Shown here in pieces: positions 1 through 5,458 of a stretch of DNA of 11,038 nucleotides; the first letter of the stretch is position 1, and every line of letters starts with the position of its first letter. Below the pieces are notes generated by a model, which had not been told where the DNA came from, did not search any database, and saw only the letters and a program-made list of their open reading frames with translations. This DNA comes from DATGYC01 sp035298385 (lineage in GTDB: Bacteria > Bacillota > Sulfobacillia > Symbiobacteriales > Symbiobacteriaceae), in contig DATGYC010000031.1 in NCBI GenBank assembly GCA_035298385.1, positions 1 to 11,038 of the forward strand, written 5' to 3'. Position numbers and translations under genes: made by a program.

Positions 1-198
1 CATATCGGAGCCCATCACCTCACCCGTCGACTTCATCTCCGGCGAGAGCGACGTATCGACCGAGGTCAGCTTCTGCCAGGAGAAGACCGGCGCCTTCACC
101 GAGACCCGCCGCTTCGGCTCCGGCCAGAGCCAGCCCATGCCATAGAGCCCAGCGAAGCCGTTCGTCCGGTAGATCGTCCGCCCCTTCTTGGAGCACAG
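1..198 (-). pseudogene. carB: Truncated carB remnant (carbamoyl-phosphate synthase large subunit, C-terminal half)
   Basis: Read on the minus strand, 66 codons are open from 198 down to the window edge. The translation carries the block VSVKAPVFSW, then SVD, then SPEMKSTGEVMG. This is the highly conserved CarB segment near the end of the second ATP-grasp half, just before the MGS-like allosteric domain. CarB makes carbamoyl phosphate from bicarbonate, glutamine-derived ammonia and two ATP for pyrimidine and arginine synthesis. Upstream, the frame hits a TAG at 201-199, and base composition changes abruptly to A/T-rich. The roughly 850-900 residues that should precede this block are therefore missing. 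The residues nearest the break (KKGRTIYRTNGFAG) do not look obviously CarB-like and may belong to the junction. The rest would continue left of the window. It is most likely a gene remnant left by rearrangement or insertion, with an intact copy elsewhere. An unusual split CarB is less likely. Confidence 0.75.
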
Positions 199-225
199 CT
201 AAAAAACAAACTAGACAAGTAAGTC

Positions 226-239
226 AGGACTTTAGTCCC
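226..239. promoter_or_regulatory. DosR/DevR-like palindromic box
   Basis: The bases AGGACTTTAGTCCC match 13 of 14 positions of GGGACTWWAGTCCC, the core of the mycobacterial DosR (DevR) box bound by NarL/FixJ-type response regulators. The palindrome is real in the sequence. Its function is inferred: the box is about 270 bases from the nearest intact downstream start, no regulator gene is in the window, and one exact dyad of this size can occur by chance. Confidence 0.35.
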
Positions 240-495
240 ATGGACATGACAACCAAGTACAGACTACGTTTGTATTGTAACTCAAATGCGACAACAAATT
301 TGATTTGCGTCCTTCAGATCTTTTCTCGCCGCCATTCTGGCGCACGCGGCTCCGTGACCTCACCGTAGAGGAGGTTGTGGACCACGATGACTCGATCTGA
401 GCATAACCGATCTCGGACCTTCCGAATGATTCGATTTCACTGCACTGGAGCTACCCAGGCCCTACCGCTGGGACTTCTGATCTTAATAAAGTGAC

Positions 496-502
496 AGGAA
501 GG
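496..502 (+). promoter_or_regulatory. Ribosome binding site of the lipoprotein gene
   Basis: AGGAAGG lies 8 bases before the ATG at 511 and supports that start. A second purine patch, GAGG at 505-508, is too close to the ATG to be the main site. Confidence 0.6.
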
Positions 503-510
503 TTGAGGTT

Positions 511-1035
511 ATGAAGCGTGTGAATTGGCTCTGCTGCATGGTGACCTTGCTGCTAGCCACCGCGTGTAGTTCAACCCCCACTCCTACCACCCGCCCTGTA
601 GACGGGGATCCGTTTGAACAATCGAGCATTGTGTGGAAGGAGACCGTGAGCGCGACCGATCTGGGGTGCAAGGGCTCACTCACGGAAGTGCCGCCTGAAA
701 CGGCGGAGAATAGCCCCTTCCCCATGAAGAGTTCGCTTGGCACCTTCACGCTAACGGGATCATCGCTCGACGCTTGCGATGGGCGCGTGGTCTCAGGGGT
801 GTCCTATTATCGCAATAGTGATGGAACATCAGTTACTGTCGCGTACTGGACTGAGCGCGTGTATCGTAGGCCTGGTCCTAACCATACCGTCAAGTTGATG
901 GAGCTTGGCGGCCAAGAGGTGGTCGCGGTTGATACCCATCTCTTGCTTGTGCAACCGCATGGTCTGACCGAAGTGCAGTCGCACGACATCGAACTGAGTA
1001 AGGCTCTGGCGCTACAGCTCATGAAGGACTCATAA
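511..1035 (+). CDS. Small lipoprotein of unknown function
   Basis: The 174-residue product starts with a classical lipoprotein signal: positive residues (K2, R3), a hydrophobic stretch, and ATAC with Cys19 as the lipidated residue. A Ser/Thr/Pro-rich tether follows (SSTPTPTTRP), as is usual for surface lipoproteins. The mature part is about 150 residues, with two further cysteines (C53 and C89) that could form a disulfide, and looks beta-rich and globular. No family is recognised. The gene stands alone: no neighbour on the same strand is closer than the insertion sequence. Base composition is lower in G+C and codon use is less biased than in the genes from 2872 onward. Together with the carB break on one side and the IS on the other, this suggests horizontally acquired DNA. 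The lipobox position -3 is Ala rather than the commonest Leu, which is tolerated. Confidence 0.75.
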   Translation: MKRVNWLCCMVTLLLATACSSTPTPTTRPVDGDPFEQSSIVWKETVSATDLGCKGSLTEVPPETAENSPFPMKSSLGTFTLTGSSLDACDGRVVSGVSYYRNSDGTSVTVAYWTERVYRRPGPNHTVKLMELGGQEVVAVDTHLLLVQPHGLTEVQSHDIELSKALALQLMKDS

Positions 1036-1232
1036 CGACGGGGTAGATGCTAGAAAGGCCAGAGGTCGGGAGCCCTAAGGTTCCCCCGTTGTTCCGTCAC
1101 TGCTCAGTTACTGCTTGGCAAATGCTCAGTTACTGCTCTGGCAATCCTCAGGTGCAAACTGGATTAATGCGCGGATACTGCTCGGTCAATACCGACCAAC
1201 CACCCGCTCAGTGCCCACCTACCACCCACCCA
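1036..1232. other. Gene-free spacer between lipoprotein and IS
   Basis: No convincing gene is visible here; the short open frame from 1047 has the composition of noncoding DNA. The stretch holds a weak hairpin just after the lipoprotein gene (GGGAGCC at 1068-1074, loop CTAA, GGTTCCC at 1079-1085, one G-U pair, no good T-tract) and the tandem repeat at 1101-1145. Confidence 0.5.
1101..1145. repeat. Two-copy tandem repeat of about 22 bases
   Basis: TGCTCAGTTACTGCT occurs at 1101-1115 and again at 1123-1137. Each copy is followed by a nearly identical tail (TGGCAA), giving two adjacent units of 22 and 23 bases. A weaker partial echo (ATACTGCTCGG) follows near 1175. Short repeated blocks like this are typical of terminal binding sites of some insertion sequences such as the IS21 family. 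No second end and no transposase of that kind is present, so a mobile-element relic is only a guess. Confidence 0.5.
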
Positions 1233-1250
1233 ACACAAAAGGGGCGCCCC
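1233..1250 (+). terminator. Left arm of an intrinsic terminator split by the IS
   Basis: The 18 bases ending in GGGGCGCCCC pair with 2737-2754 on the other side of the IS: 14 Watson-Crick pairs, two G-U pairs and two mismatches. The innermost 12 pairs are uninterrupted. An A-run leads the left arm and a T-rich tail follows the right arm, as in a bidirectional intrinsic terminator. The two arms would be separated by only a short loop if the IS were removed. Confidence 0.5.
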
Positions 1251-1264
1251 CAGCCATGAACTGG

Positions 1265-1309
1265 ACCCCTCTTGATGGACACCTGTAAAAAGGGTGCATC
1301 AAGAGGGGT
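1265..1309 (+). terminator. Hairpin inside the IS left end
   Basis: ACCCCTCTTGATG (1265-1277) pairs perfectly with CATCAAGAGGGGT (1297-1309). Inside this stem, CACC (1280-1283) pairs with GGTG (1293-1296) around a 9-base loop. A T-rich stretch (TTTCCTCTTTT) follows. The structure lies between the IS end and the transposase start, so it could stop or mask readthrough transcripts from outside. This is a known protective logic for insertion sequences, but here it is an inference. Confidence 0.6.
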
Positions 1310-1364
1310 TTCCTCTTTTGTGGGGTATTAAACGATTAACGCACTAAATGTAGGTGGCATATCC

Positions 1365-2684
1365 ATGTCGGACAAGTTATTTGACCCCGAAGCCCGGGCT
1401 AGGATTTTGCAGAACAGGAACGTGCTGAGGGTCAGTGAACTGAAGATCACATACTGCCCGGATTTCAAGGTCAAGGCCGTACGTGCGAACCTCGACGAGG
1501 GTAAACCGCCCCAGGTCATCTTTGTCGATGCTGGATTCGATTTAGATCTAATTGGCCACAAGACTCCGTACCGCTGCTTGAGGAATTGGAGGGCGATCTT
1601 CACGGAGCGTGGGGAGGAAGGCCTAAGAAATGACCAACGAGGACGGAAGTCTACTGGGCGGCCCGTGGAAAGGGAACTCACTGTAGAGGACCAACTGCGC
1701 CGTGCGGAGGCGAGAATCCGATACCTCGAAAAGGAGAACGAACTACTAAAAAAACTCGACGCGATCGAAAGGGGCGTGGTTAGCAGACCATCAGAGAAGT
1801 TCCAGTTGATCTACGACCTGGTTACAGCCGAAGGGGCGGGGTTCAGCGTGAGCTACCTCTGTGAGGTTGCTGGCGTAAGCCGCAGTGGCTATTACCGATG
1901 GGCGAGCTGCTCTTCTAGCCGGCTCCAAAGGGACCAGGTGGACTACGAGGAGTATATACTCGTCGAGGAGATTTTCCTGAACAAGCATCGGAAGGCCGGT
2001 TGGCGGGTTATCAGGATGCAGTTGGAGCGGCAATCCATCATCATGAACCCGAAGAAGATCAGGCGGCTCATGAAGAAACATGGCCTGATTACTGAGGTTC
2101 GACGTCGAAACCCTTACAAGCACATCGCGAAGGCCACTCAGGAGCACCGGACGGCATCGAATGTACTTAATCGTAAATTCGACCAGGGAGCCCCTTACAA
2201 GGCCTTTGGCACGGATATCACGTACTTGTACGACGGTAACGGTCAACGATCGTATCTCTCAATCGTCCTGGACATGGCCACTGGCGAGGTCATAGCCCAT
2301 CGAGTTTCCGCGTCGCTTGGCTTGGATCTTTCCCTAGAGGTGATCAAACAAACGGCCGCCCGACTTGGCGAGAACACGCTACGCGGAACCATGATTCACT
2401 CCGACCAAGGCTTCCACTACACGCATCCGATCTACATACAGCACCTTGCCGAACGCGGCATTGTGCAGTCGATGTCTCGCAAGGGCAACTGCCTGGACAA
2501 CGCGCCAGTAGAGTCGTTCTTTGGCCACCTAAAGGATGAAATGGACCTCACTTCGTGCTTCTCACTCGACTGGGTGAAGGCTGTAGTTGGCGCGCACATC
2601 CACCGCTACAACCACCACCGTTACCAATGGACAAGAAAAAAGATGGCCCCTGTTGAGTACAGGGACCATCTCTTGGCCGGTTAG
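1365..2684 (+). CDS. IS3-family transposase, OrfA-OrfB fused in one frame
   Basis: The 439-residue DDE transposase catalyses strand cleavage and transfer of the element. Residues 1-100 hold the OrfA-like helix-turn-helix part (GHKTPYRCLRNWRAIF, then GEEGL). Residues 108-137 form a leucine-zipper-like coiled coil (LRRAEARIRYLEKENELLKK). Residues 140-260 carry the OrfB N-terminal HTH region (VAGVSRSGYYRW, then the KAGWRVIRMQL block). The RNase H-like core has D284 (GTDITY), D347 (HSDQGFHY) and E383 (NAPVESFF), with 35 residues between the last two and Lys390 seven after the Glu, exactly as in IS3. All catalytic residues are present, so it may be active. The start ATG has AGGTGG seven bases upstream. 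Most IS3 elements need a -1 frameshift to make OrfAB; here the reading frame is continuous and a seven-A run remains at the junction (1748-1754). Confidence 0.93.
   Translation: MSDKLFDPEARARILQNRNVLRVSELKITYCPDFKVKAVRANLDEGKPPQVIFVDAGFDLDLIGHKTPYRCLRNWRAIFTERGEEGLRNDQRGRKSTGRPVERELTVEDQLRRAEARIRYLEKENELLKKLDAIERGVVSRPSEKFQLIYDLVTAEGAGFSVSYLCEVAGVSRSGYYRWASCSSSRLQRDQVDYEEYILVEEIFLNKHRKAGWRVIRMQLERQSIIMNPKKIRRLMKKHGLITEVRRRNPYKHIAKATQEHRTASNVLNRKFDQGAPYKAFGTDITYLYDGNGQRSYLSIVLDMATGEVIAHRVSASLGLDLSLEVIKQTAARLGENTLRGTMIHSDQGFHYTHPIYIQHLAERGIVQSMSRKGNCLDNAPVESFFGHLKDEMDLTSCFSLDWVKAVVGAHIHRYNHHRYQWTRKKMAPVEYRDHLLAG
1748..1754 (+). promoter_or_regulatory. Slippery A-run at the OrfA/OrfB junction
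   Basis: Seven consecutive A bases lie in phase A AAA AAA (codons CTA AAA AAA), exactly where IS3 elements usually carry their -1 frameshift site, just after ENELLKK. In this element the zero frame already gives the full transposase. A -1 slip would read nine more codons and stop at TAG 1781-1783, giving an OrfA-like product of about 139 residues. The site is visible; its use is inferred. Confidence 0.45.
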
Positions 2685-2690
2685 GACTTG

Positions 2691-2707
2691 CACCCTTTCT
2701 CAGGGTG
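2691..2707 (+). repeat. Small hairpin in the IS right end
   Basis: CACCCT (2691-2696) and AGGGTG (2702-2707) form a six-pair stem with loop TTCTC, and AGGA/TCCT can extend it. It starts just after the transposase stop codon (TAG 2682-2684) and is the counterpart of the inner CACC/GGTG pairing in the left end, so it is part of the terminal repeat rather than a separate terminator. Confidence 0.5.
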
Positions 2708-2736
2708 TCCTCAATACGGGGCTCAGTTCAGCAAGA

Positions 2737-2754
2737 GGGGCGTCCTTTCTGTTT
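2737..2754 (+). terminator. Right arm of an intrinsic terminator split by the IS
   Basis: GGGGCGTCCTTTCTGTTT is the partner of 1233-1250. It ends in a T-rich tail like the 3' arm of an intrinsic terminator. On its own, after the insertion, it cannot fold with the left arm at short range. Confidence 0.5.
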
Positions 2755-2763
2755 GCGAGTTGC

Positions 2764-2792
2764 TTGGAATTTACTGTCCGTTCGAATATTTA
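2764..2792 (+). promoter_or_regulatory. Weak sigma-70-like promoter candidate for the membrane-protein operon
   Basis: TTGGAA (2764-2769) and TATTTA (2787-2792) are separated by 17 bases in an unusually A/T-rich patch, about 80 bases before the ATG at 2872. The -10 match is poor, so this is only a candidate. No better one was found between the IS and the gene. Confidence 0.28.
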
Positions 2793-2871
2793 TGTCTATT
2801 GAAAAGGGGAATAGCCTCCTCATTCGTCGAATCCCAATGCCAGGTAGCCGACGAAGGGGGAGACCCAAGGA

Positions 2872-4071
2872 ATGACGACAGTCGCTTCGCCATTGCCCGG
2901 CCCAACTCTGAAGGTGGATCGTGCTGAATCCCGCTTTCGCACCCTTGCTGCCGCACTCCTGAGCTTGTGGGGGTTCGCCTACCTGCTGGGGATCACGTGG
3001 GATATCCAATGGCACGCGGATGTCGGCCCGGATAGCTTCTGGACGAAGTCGCACCTCTTCTTCTATGCGGGCGCCGCGCTCTCCGGGTTGATCGCACTCT
3101 GGGTGCTGATCACCTCGACGCGCCGCTTCCACCGCGGCGCCACGGCCGTGACGGCGGCGAACACCACGCCATTCTTGGGCTACTTCCGTGCCCCGGTGGG
3201 CTTTCTGATCAGTGGCCTGGGCGCCCTCTCCTTCATCTTAATGGGTCTCTTCGACCTCTGGTGGCATACCCTCTTCGGCTTTGACATCACCCTGCTCTCA
3301 CCGCCGCACTTCGGCCTGCTCTTCAGTGGTGTGGCGATCTGCGTCGGGGGGGTCTACGCCTTTGCCAGCGAGGCGAACCGGGCGATGGCCCGGGGGGAGG
3401 GCGGGTTACGGCACCCCGCAACGCTCGGGACACTCCTGGCCATTGCCCTCGTGCTGACCCAGTTCTCGCTCTTCCTCAATATCACGGTGGAGATCGTCCC
3501 CTTCCTGGGGGCGGTCATCACCTACCCGGTGGTCATCTCCGTCATCTTTGGCATCGGACTGCTGGCGGCCGCCTCCTTTCTGGAGCAGCCCGGCAGCGCC
3601 ACCGTGGTCGGCCTCCTCTTCAGCCTGATCCGCTTGCTCCTCCACGTCATGATCGGACCGCTGGTCCGTTGGGAGGCAGGCTTGGAGGGCCTCCCCTTCA
3701 AGGAGAACGCCATCGGTCCGATCCTCCCCTCGTACGTCTCCTTCCTCGCCCCGGCCCTGATCTTCGTGGCCGGGCTCGTGATCGACGTAGCCCTCTGGGC
3801 CGCCCGTCGCTATGGACTGCGGGGGCGTAGCGTGGTCTGGGTGACCGCTGCGCTGGCCATGGTGGTCAATACGCTGGGTGACCGTCGCTGGGTCGTCTAC
3901 TTTGAGACGACCCGCACCTACTTCGCCCCGGACCGTACCGTGCTCAATCAGGTGCTGGCGCGTTTCGACCAGGCGCTCCTGCCCACCCTGGCCATCTGTG
4001 CGGTCGTCGGCGCCCTGGCGGGGTGGCTGGGCTGGAACTTCGGGATCAGTCTGCGCACCACCAAGCAGTAG
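2872..4071 (+). CDS. Polytopic membrane protein with duplicated Asp/His motif, function unknown
   Basis: The 399-residue protein has about nine or ten hydrophobic segments, starting at residues 24-42. The ATG is preceded by AAGGGGGAG, nine bases away. No enzyme or transporter family is recognised with confidence. A motif occurs twice. Near the end of the first membrane segment, D44-x2-W47-H48-x3-G52-x-D54 is followed by H61. After a later segment, D128-x2-W131-H132-x3-G136-x-D138 is followed by H146 (SPPHFGLLFSG). Such paired Asp/His sets at membrane edges could bind a metal or haem, or serve in proton handling; that is inference. The C-terminal half (GDRRWVVYFETTRTYFAP, about residues 336-353) looks like an exposed loop. 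The next gene begins 14 bases after the stop and encodes a secreted protein, so the two are probably co-translated partners in an envelope process. Confidence 0.85.
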   Translation: MTTVASPLPGPTLKVDRAESRFRTLAAALLSLWGFAYLLGITWDIQWHADVGPDSFWTKSHLFFYAGAALSGLIALWVLITSTRRFHRGATAVTAANTTPFLGYFRAPVGFLISGLGALSFILMGLFDLWWHTLFGFDITLLSPPHFGLLFSGVAICVGGVYAFASEANRAMARGEGGLRHPATLGTLLAIALVLTQFSLFLNITVEIVPFLGAVITYPVVISVIFGIGLLAAASFLEQPGSATVVGLLFSLIRLLLHVMIGPLVRWEAGLEGLPFKENAIGPILPSYVSFLAPALIFVAGLVIDVALWAARRYGLRGRSVVWVTAALAMVVNTLGDRRWVVYFETTRTYFAPDRTVLNQVLARFDQALLPTLAICAVVGALAGWLGWNFGISLRTTKQ

Positions 4072-4085
4072 AGGGGGGGATGGTG

Positions 4086-4610
4086 ATGATGCTACGGAGA
4101 TTGCTGATCGGTCTGCTCTTCGTGGTGCTGGTGCCAGCGAGCGCACTCGCACACGGCCTGCAGACCAGCGTCGCGCACACGGAGCAGGTGGCGGTCGGCC
4201 CCTACCGGCTGCAGCTAGAGTTCGATACCTGGCCGCTCCGGCAGTCGAAGAACTTCCAGATGGTGGTGCACTACCCGGCGGGGCTGGAGGGTCTGAAGGG
4301 GCATCTCTCGCTGAAGCCGGATCCGGGTGTCAAGGGGCAGACCCAGAAGCTCCTCCTGGGTTCCTATCCGGGCGTGTCGGACGGGTGGGTGGTTCAGGCG
4401 CCCGGGAGCTTCGGCGCGGGTCGGTGGGCGTGGACGTTTGAGGTCGATGGGCCGCAGGGAAGCGCGAGCCAGGCGATCACCCTGCGGGTGGAGGAGGCGC
4501 CGCCCTTCCCGATCTGGCTGGGCTGGCTGGTCGGCCTCACCCCGCTCTGGGGGTTGCTCTGGTTCGCCGTGCGGGAGCGTAGGCGGGTGAAGACGGTGCT
4601 GGCGGCGTAG
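4086..4610 (+). CDS. Secreted, C-terminally membrane-anchored protein with N-terminal His
   Basis: From the ATG at 4086 the product is 174 residues. Earlier in-frame starts exist (4080, and 4023 inside the upstream gene), but the G-rich ribosome binding site GAGGGG at 4071-4076 is best spaced for 4086 or 4089. Residues 1-22 are a signal peptide (RR, long hydrophobic core, ending ASALA). The predicted cut after Ala22 leaves His23-Gly24 as the mature N-terminus. The extracytoplasmic part (23-139) looks like a beta-sandwich, with H31, M59, H62 and H73. A membrane segment at 142-161 is followed by a basic tail RERRR, fixing the domain outside. An N-terminal His after cleavage is a known copper-ligand arrangement in CopC-like proteins and copper monooxygenases, but the sequence is not recognisably either. 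The pairing with the membrane protein 14 bases upstream suggests a joint function. Confidence 0.82.
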   Translation: MMLRRLLIGLLFVVLVPASALAHGLQTSVAHTEQVAVGPYRLQLEFDTWPLRQSKNFQMVVHYPAGLEGLKGHLSLKPDPGVKGQTQKLLLGSYPGVSDGWVVQAPGSFGAGRWAWTFEVDGPQGSASQAITLRVEEAPPFPIWLGWLVGLTPLWGLLWFAVRERRRVKTVLAA

Positions 4611-4617
4611 CAGGCGG

Positions 4618-5022
4618 CTACTTGCGCCGTGGCCCTCGCTGCTCAGGCGCCACCGGCTTCGCCGCCCCGACGTTGATGATGAAGAGCCCATCCTCCACCC
4701 GGAACGGAATCCGGTGAATCTTCCCCCGCGGGCACCGGAGGAGCGGGCGGAGGGCGAGGACCGGGCCAAAGGAGCAGATGCCGGTCGTCTTCGCCTTGTT
4801 AAAGCGGAAGGGTACGACCCCCGGGGTTCCTGGCTTCAACCAGAGGAGGGCGAACTCATCGCCCGAGAGGGGCTCGAAGCCGATCGCCATTGTCGGGCTG
4901 GCCACCGTGGCGACGAGGGCGTCCAGGGTAGGTGGATTGAAGTAGAGCTGATTCTGGGCGTTCTGGCGCACAGCACGGTCGATCTCTTCATACCGGATCT
5001 CCTTGGCGTTCAGGATCGCCAC
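4618..5022 (-). CDS. Conserved-looking small protein of unknown function
   Basis: The gene is read leftward and converges with the secreted-protein gene, leaving only seven bases between the two stop codons and no room for a terminator. I place the start at GTG 5022-5020, because GAGAGGGGG at 5039-5031 is eight bases upstream. The TTG at 5028 would be only two bases from it. The product has 134 residues, is soluble with no signal peptide, and starts with a helical stretch (EIRYEEIDRAVRQNAQNQL). A mixed alpha/beta part follows (DEFALLWLKPG, then VVPFRFNKAKTTGICSFGPVLALRPLLRCPRGK), and the tail is basic and proline-rich. Two cysteines (in GICSFG and LLRCPRG) could be functional. I do not recognise the family. 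GC-rich third codon positions, a strong ribosome binding site and sensible composition support a real gene. Confidence 0.65.
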   Translation of the reverse strand: MAILNAKEIRYEEIDRAVRQNAQNQLYFNPPTLDALVATVASPTMAIGFEPLSGDEFALLWLKPGTPGVVPFRFNKAKTTGICSFGPVLALRPLLRCPRGKIHRIPFRVEDGLFIINVGAAKPVAPEQRGPRRK

Positions 5023-5056
5023 TGACAAGGCCCCCTCTCGTCCACTCTTCTACCCT

Positions 5057-5062
5057 TATATA
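5057..5062 (-). promoter_or_regulatory. TATATA box, candidate -10 for the small minus-strand gene
   Basis: TATATA lies 35 bases upstream of the GTG start, with no good -35 hexamer at 17 bases. It is the only A/T-rich hexamer close to the gene start, so it is the most likely -10. Confidence 0.35.
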
Positions 5063-5138
5063 CGAGTGTTTGAGCGAGGAAGTTCGATGGTTTGGTACTT
5101 GTGGTAAAAGTCCTCTCTGGTCAATGCACGGCAAATAC

Positions 5139-5179
5139 AATCCCCCATGGAGGCTCTGAAGTGGGCTCCATGGGGGATT
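5139..5179. terminator. Strong orphan 14-bp hairpin
   Basis: AATCCCCCATGGAG (5139-5152) pairs perfectly with CTCCATGGGGGATT (5166-5179) around a 13-base loop. On the minus strand it is followed by TTGTATTTG, a modest U-tract; on the plus strand by only TTTC. It resembles the other intrinsic terminators in the window but does not follow any recognised gene on either strand. It could insulate the minus-strand gene from transcripts arising to the right, or end an unrecognised small RNA. Confidence 0.6.
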
Positions 5180-5452
5180 TCACTGGGATCTACCCCGTCT
5201 ATCCCATCGGCTTGAGGACCCGCTTGGACCGCCTAGGATCGATTCCGGCCTCTCCTCGACCGATTCCGTTCCCGTGCATTGATCAGGTATTGACCAGGGT
5301 ATGGTCTGTAGCCTACGCCACCGCTGGGGCGATCAGGTGGGCGCCGTCAACCGCGGTTGGTCCCTGGTGGGCAGAGAAGGCAGGGGGGGTAGCGATCCGC
5401 CAGGTAGGTTCGTCTAATCTGTGTCCGCTCGACGGGCAACCTCCTGCGGGGC

Positions 5453-5458
5453 TAGAAT
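5453..5458 (+). promoter_or_regulatory. Candidate -10 box of the SDR gene
   Basis: TAGAAT is followed by CGCACC and preceded by GGGC, almost the same surroundings as the TATAAT box of the exporter gene at 7084. The -35 region is poor (CTCGAC, 19 bases upstream). The leader to the ATG at 5537 would be about 70 bases. Confidence 0.4.

Larger units (their letters stand above)
199..510. other. Gene-free, relatively AT-rich spacer
   Basis: This 312-base stretch between the carB remnant and the lipoprotein gene has no convincing gene. Its first 100 bases are clearly richer in A/T than the flanks. A start-less open stretch of about 40 codons on the plus strand (ending with the TGA near 400) contains PPFWRTRLRDLTVEEVVDHDD. 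That composition looks like a coding remnant, but no family is recognised. A DosR-like palindrome lies at 226-239. No clear sigma-70 promoter could be assigned to the lipoprotein gene. Confidence 0.6.
1257..2730 (+). mobile_element. Complete IS3-family insertion sequence with fused OrfAB
   Basis: The element is 1474 bases long as bounded by imperfect terminal inverted repeats. Both ends begin with TGAACTG when read inward (1257-1263, and 2730-2724 on the minus strand) and stay similar for about 40 bases, including a shared GGACACC block followed by AGGGTGC. Between them lies a single intact transposase gene. No exact target duplication is seen: the four bases outside the left end are GCCA and those outside the right end GCAA, three of four identical, which could be a decayed 4-base duplication. 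Complementarity continues outside the ends (1233-1250 with 2737-2754). This could be read as longer inverted repeats, but its G-U pairs and A/T tracts fit an interrupted terminator better. The exact boundary is therefore open. Confidence 0.8.

Noticed and set aside
1101..1145. CRISPR-like repeat
   Set aside because: Only two copies, directly adjacent without spacers, and no cas genes.
1791..2246. Minus-strand open frame inside the IS
   Set aside because: No recognisable protein; lies opposite the conserved transposase.
4023..4085. Upstream in-frame start for the secreted protein
   Set aside because: It would overlap the previous gene and put a polar stretch before the signal peptide; the ribosome binding site supports 4086.
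3406..4152. Minus-strand open frame opposite the membrane protein
   Set aside because: Low-complexity Asp/Gln/Gly/Glu composition with no motif; an antisense shadow.
2872..4610. AmoA/PmoA-type copper monooxygenase subunits
   Set aside because: Membrane His/Asp residues and an N-terminal His partner invite the idea, but no characteristic PmoA, PmoB or PmoC segments are seen.
4215..4769. Minus-strand open frame across the end of the secreted-protein gene
   Set aside because: Arg/Pro/Ser-rich and overlaps two better supported genes.
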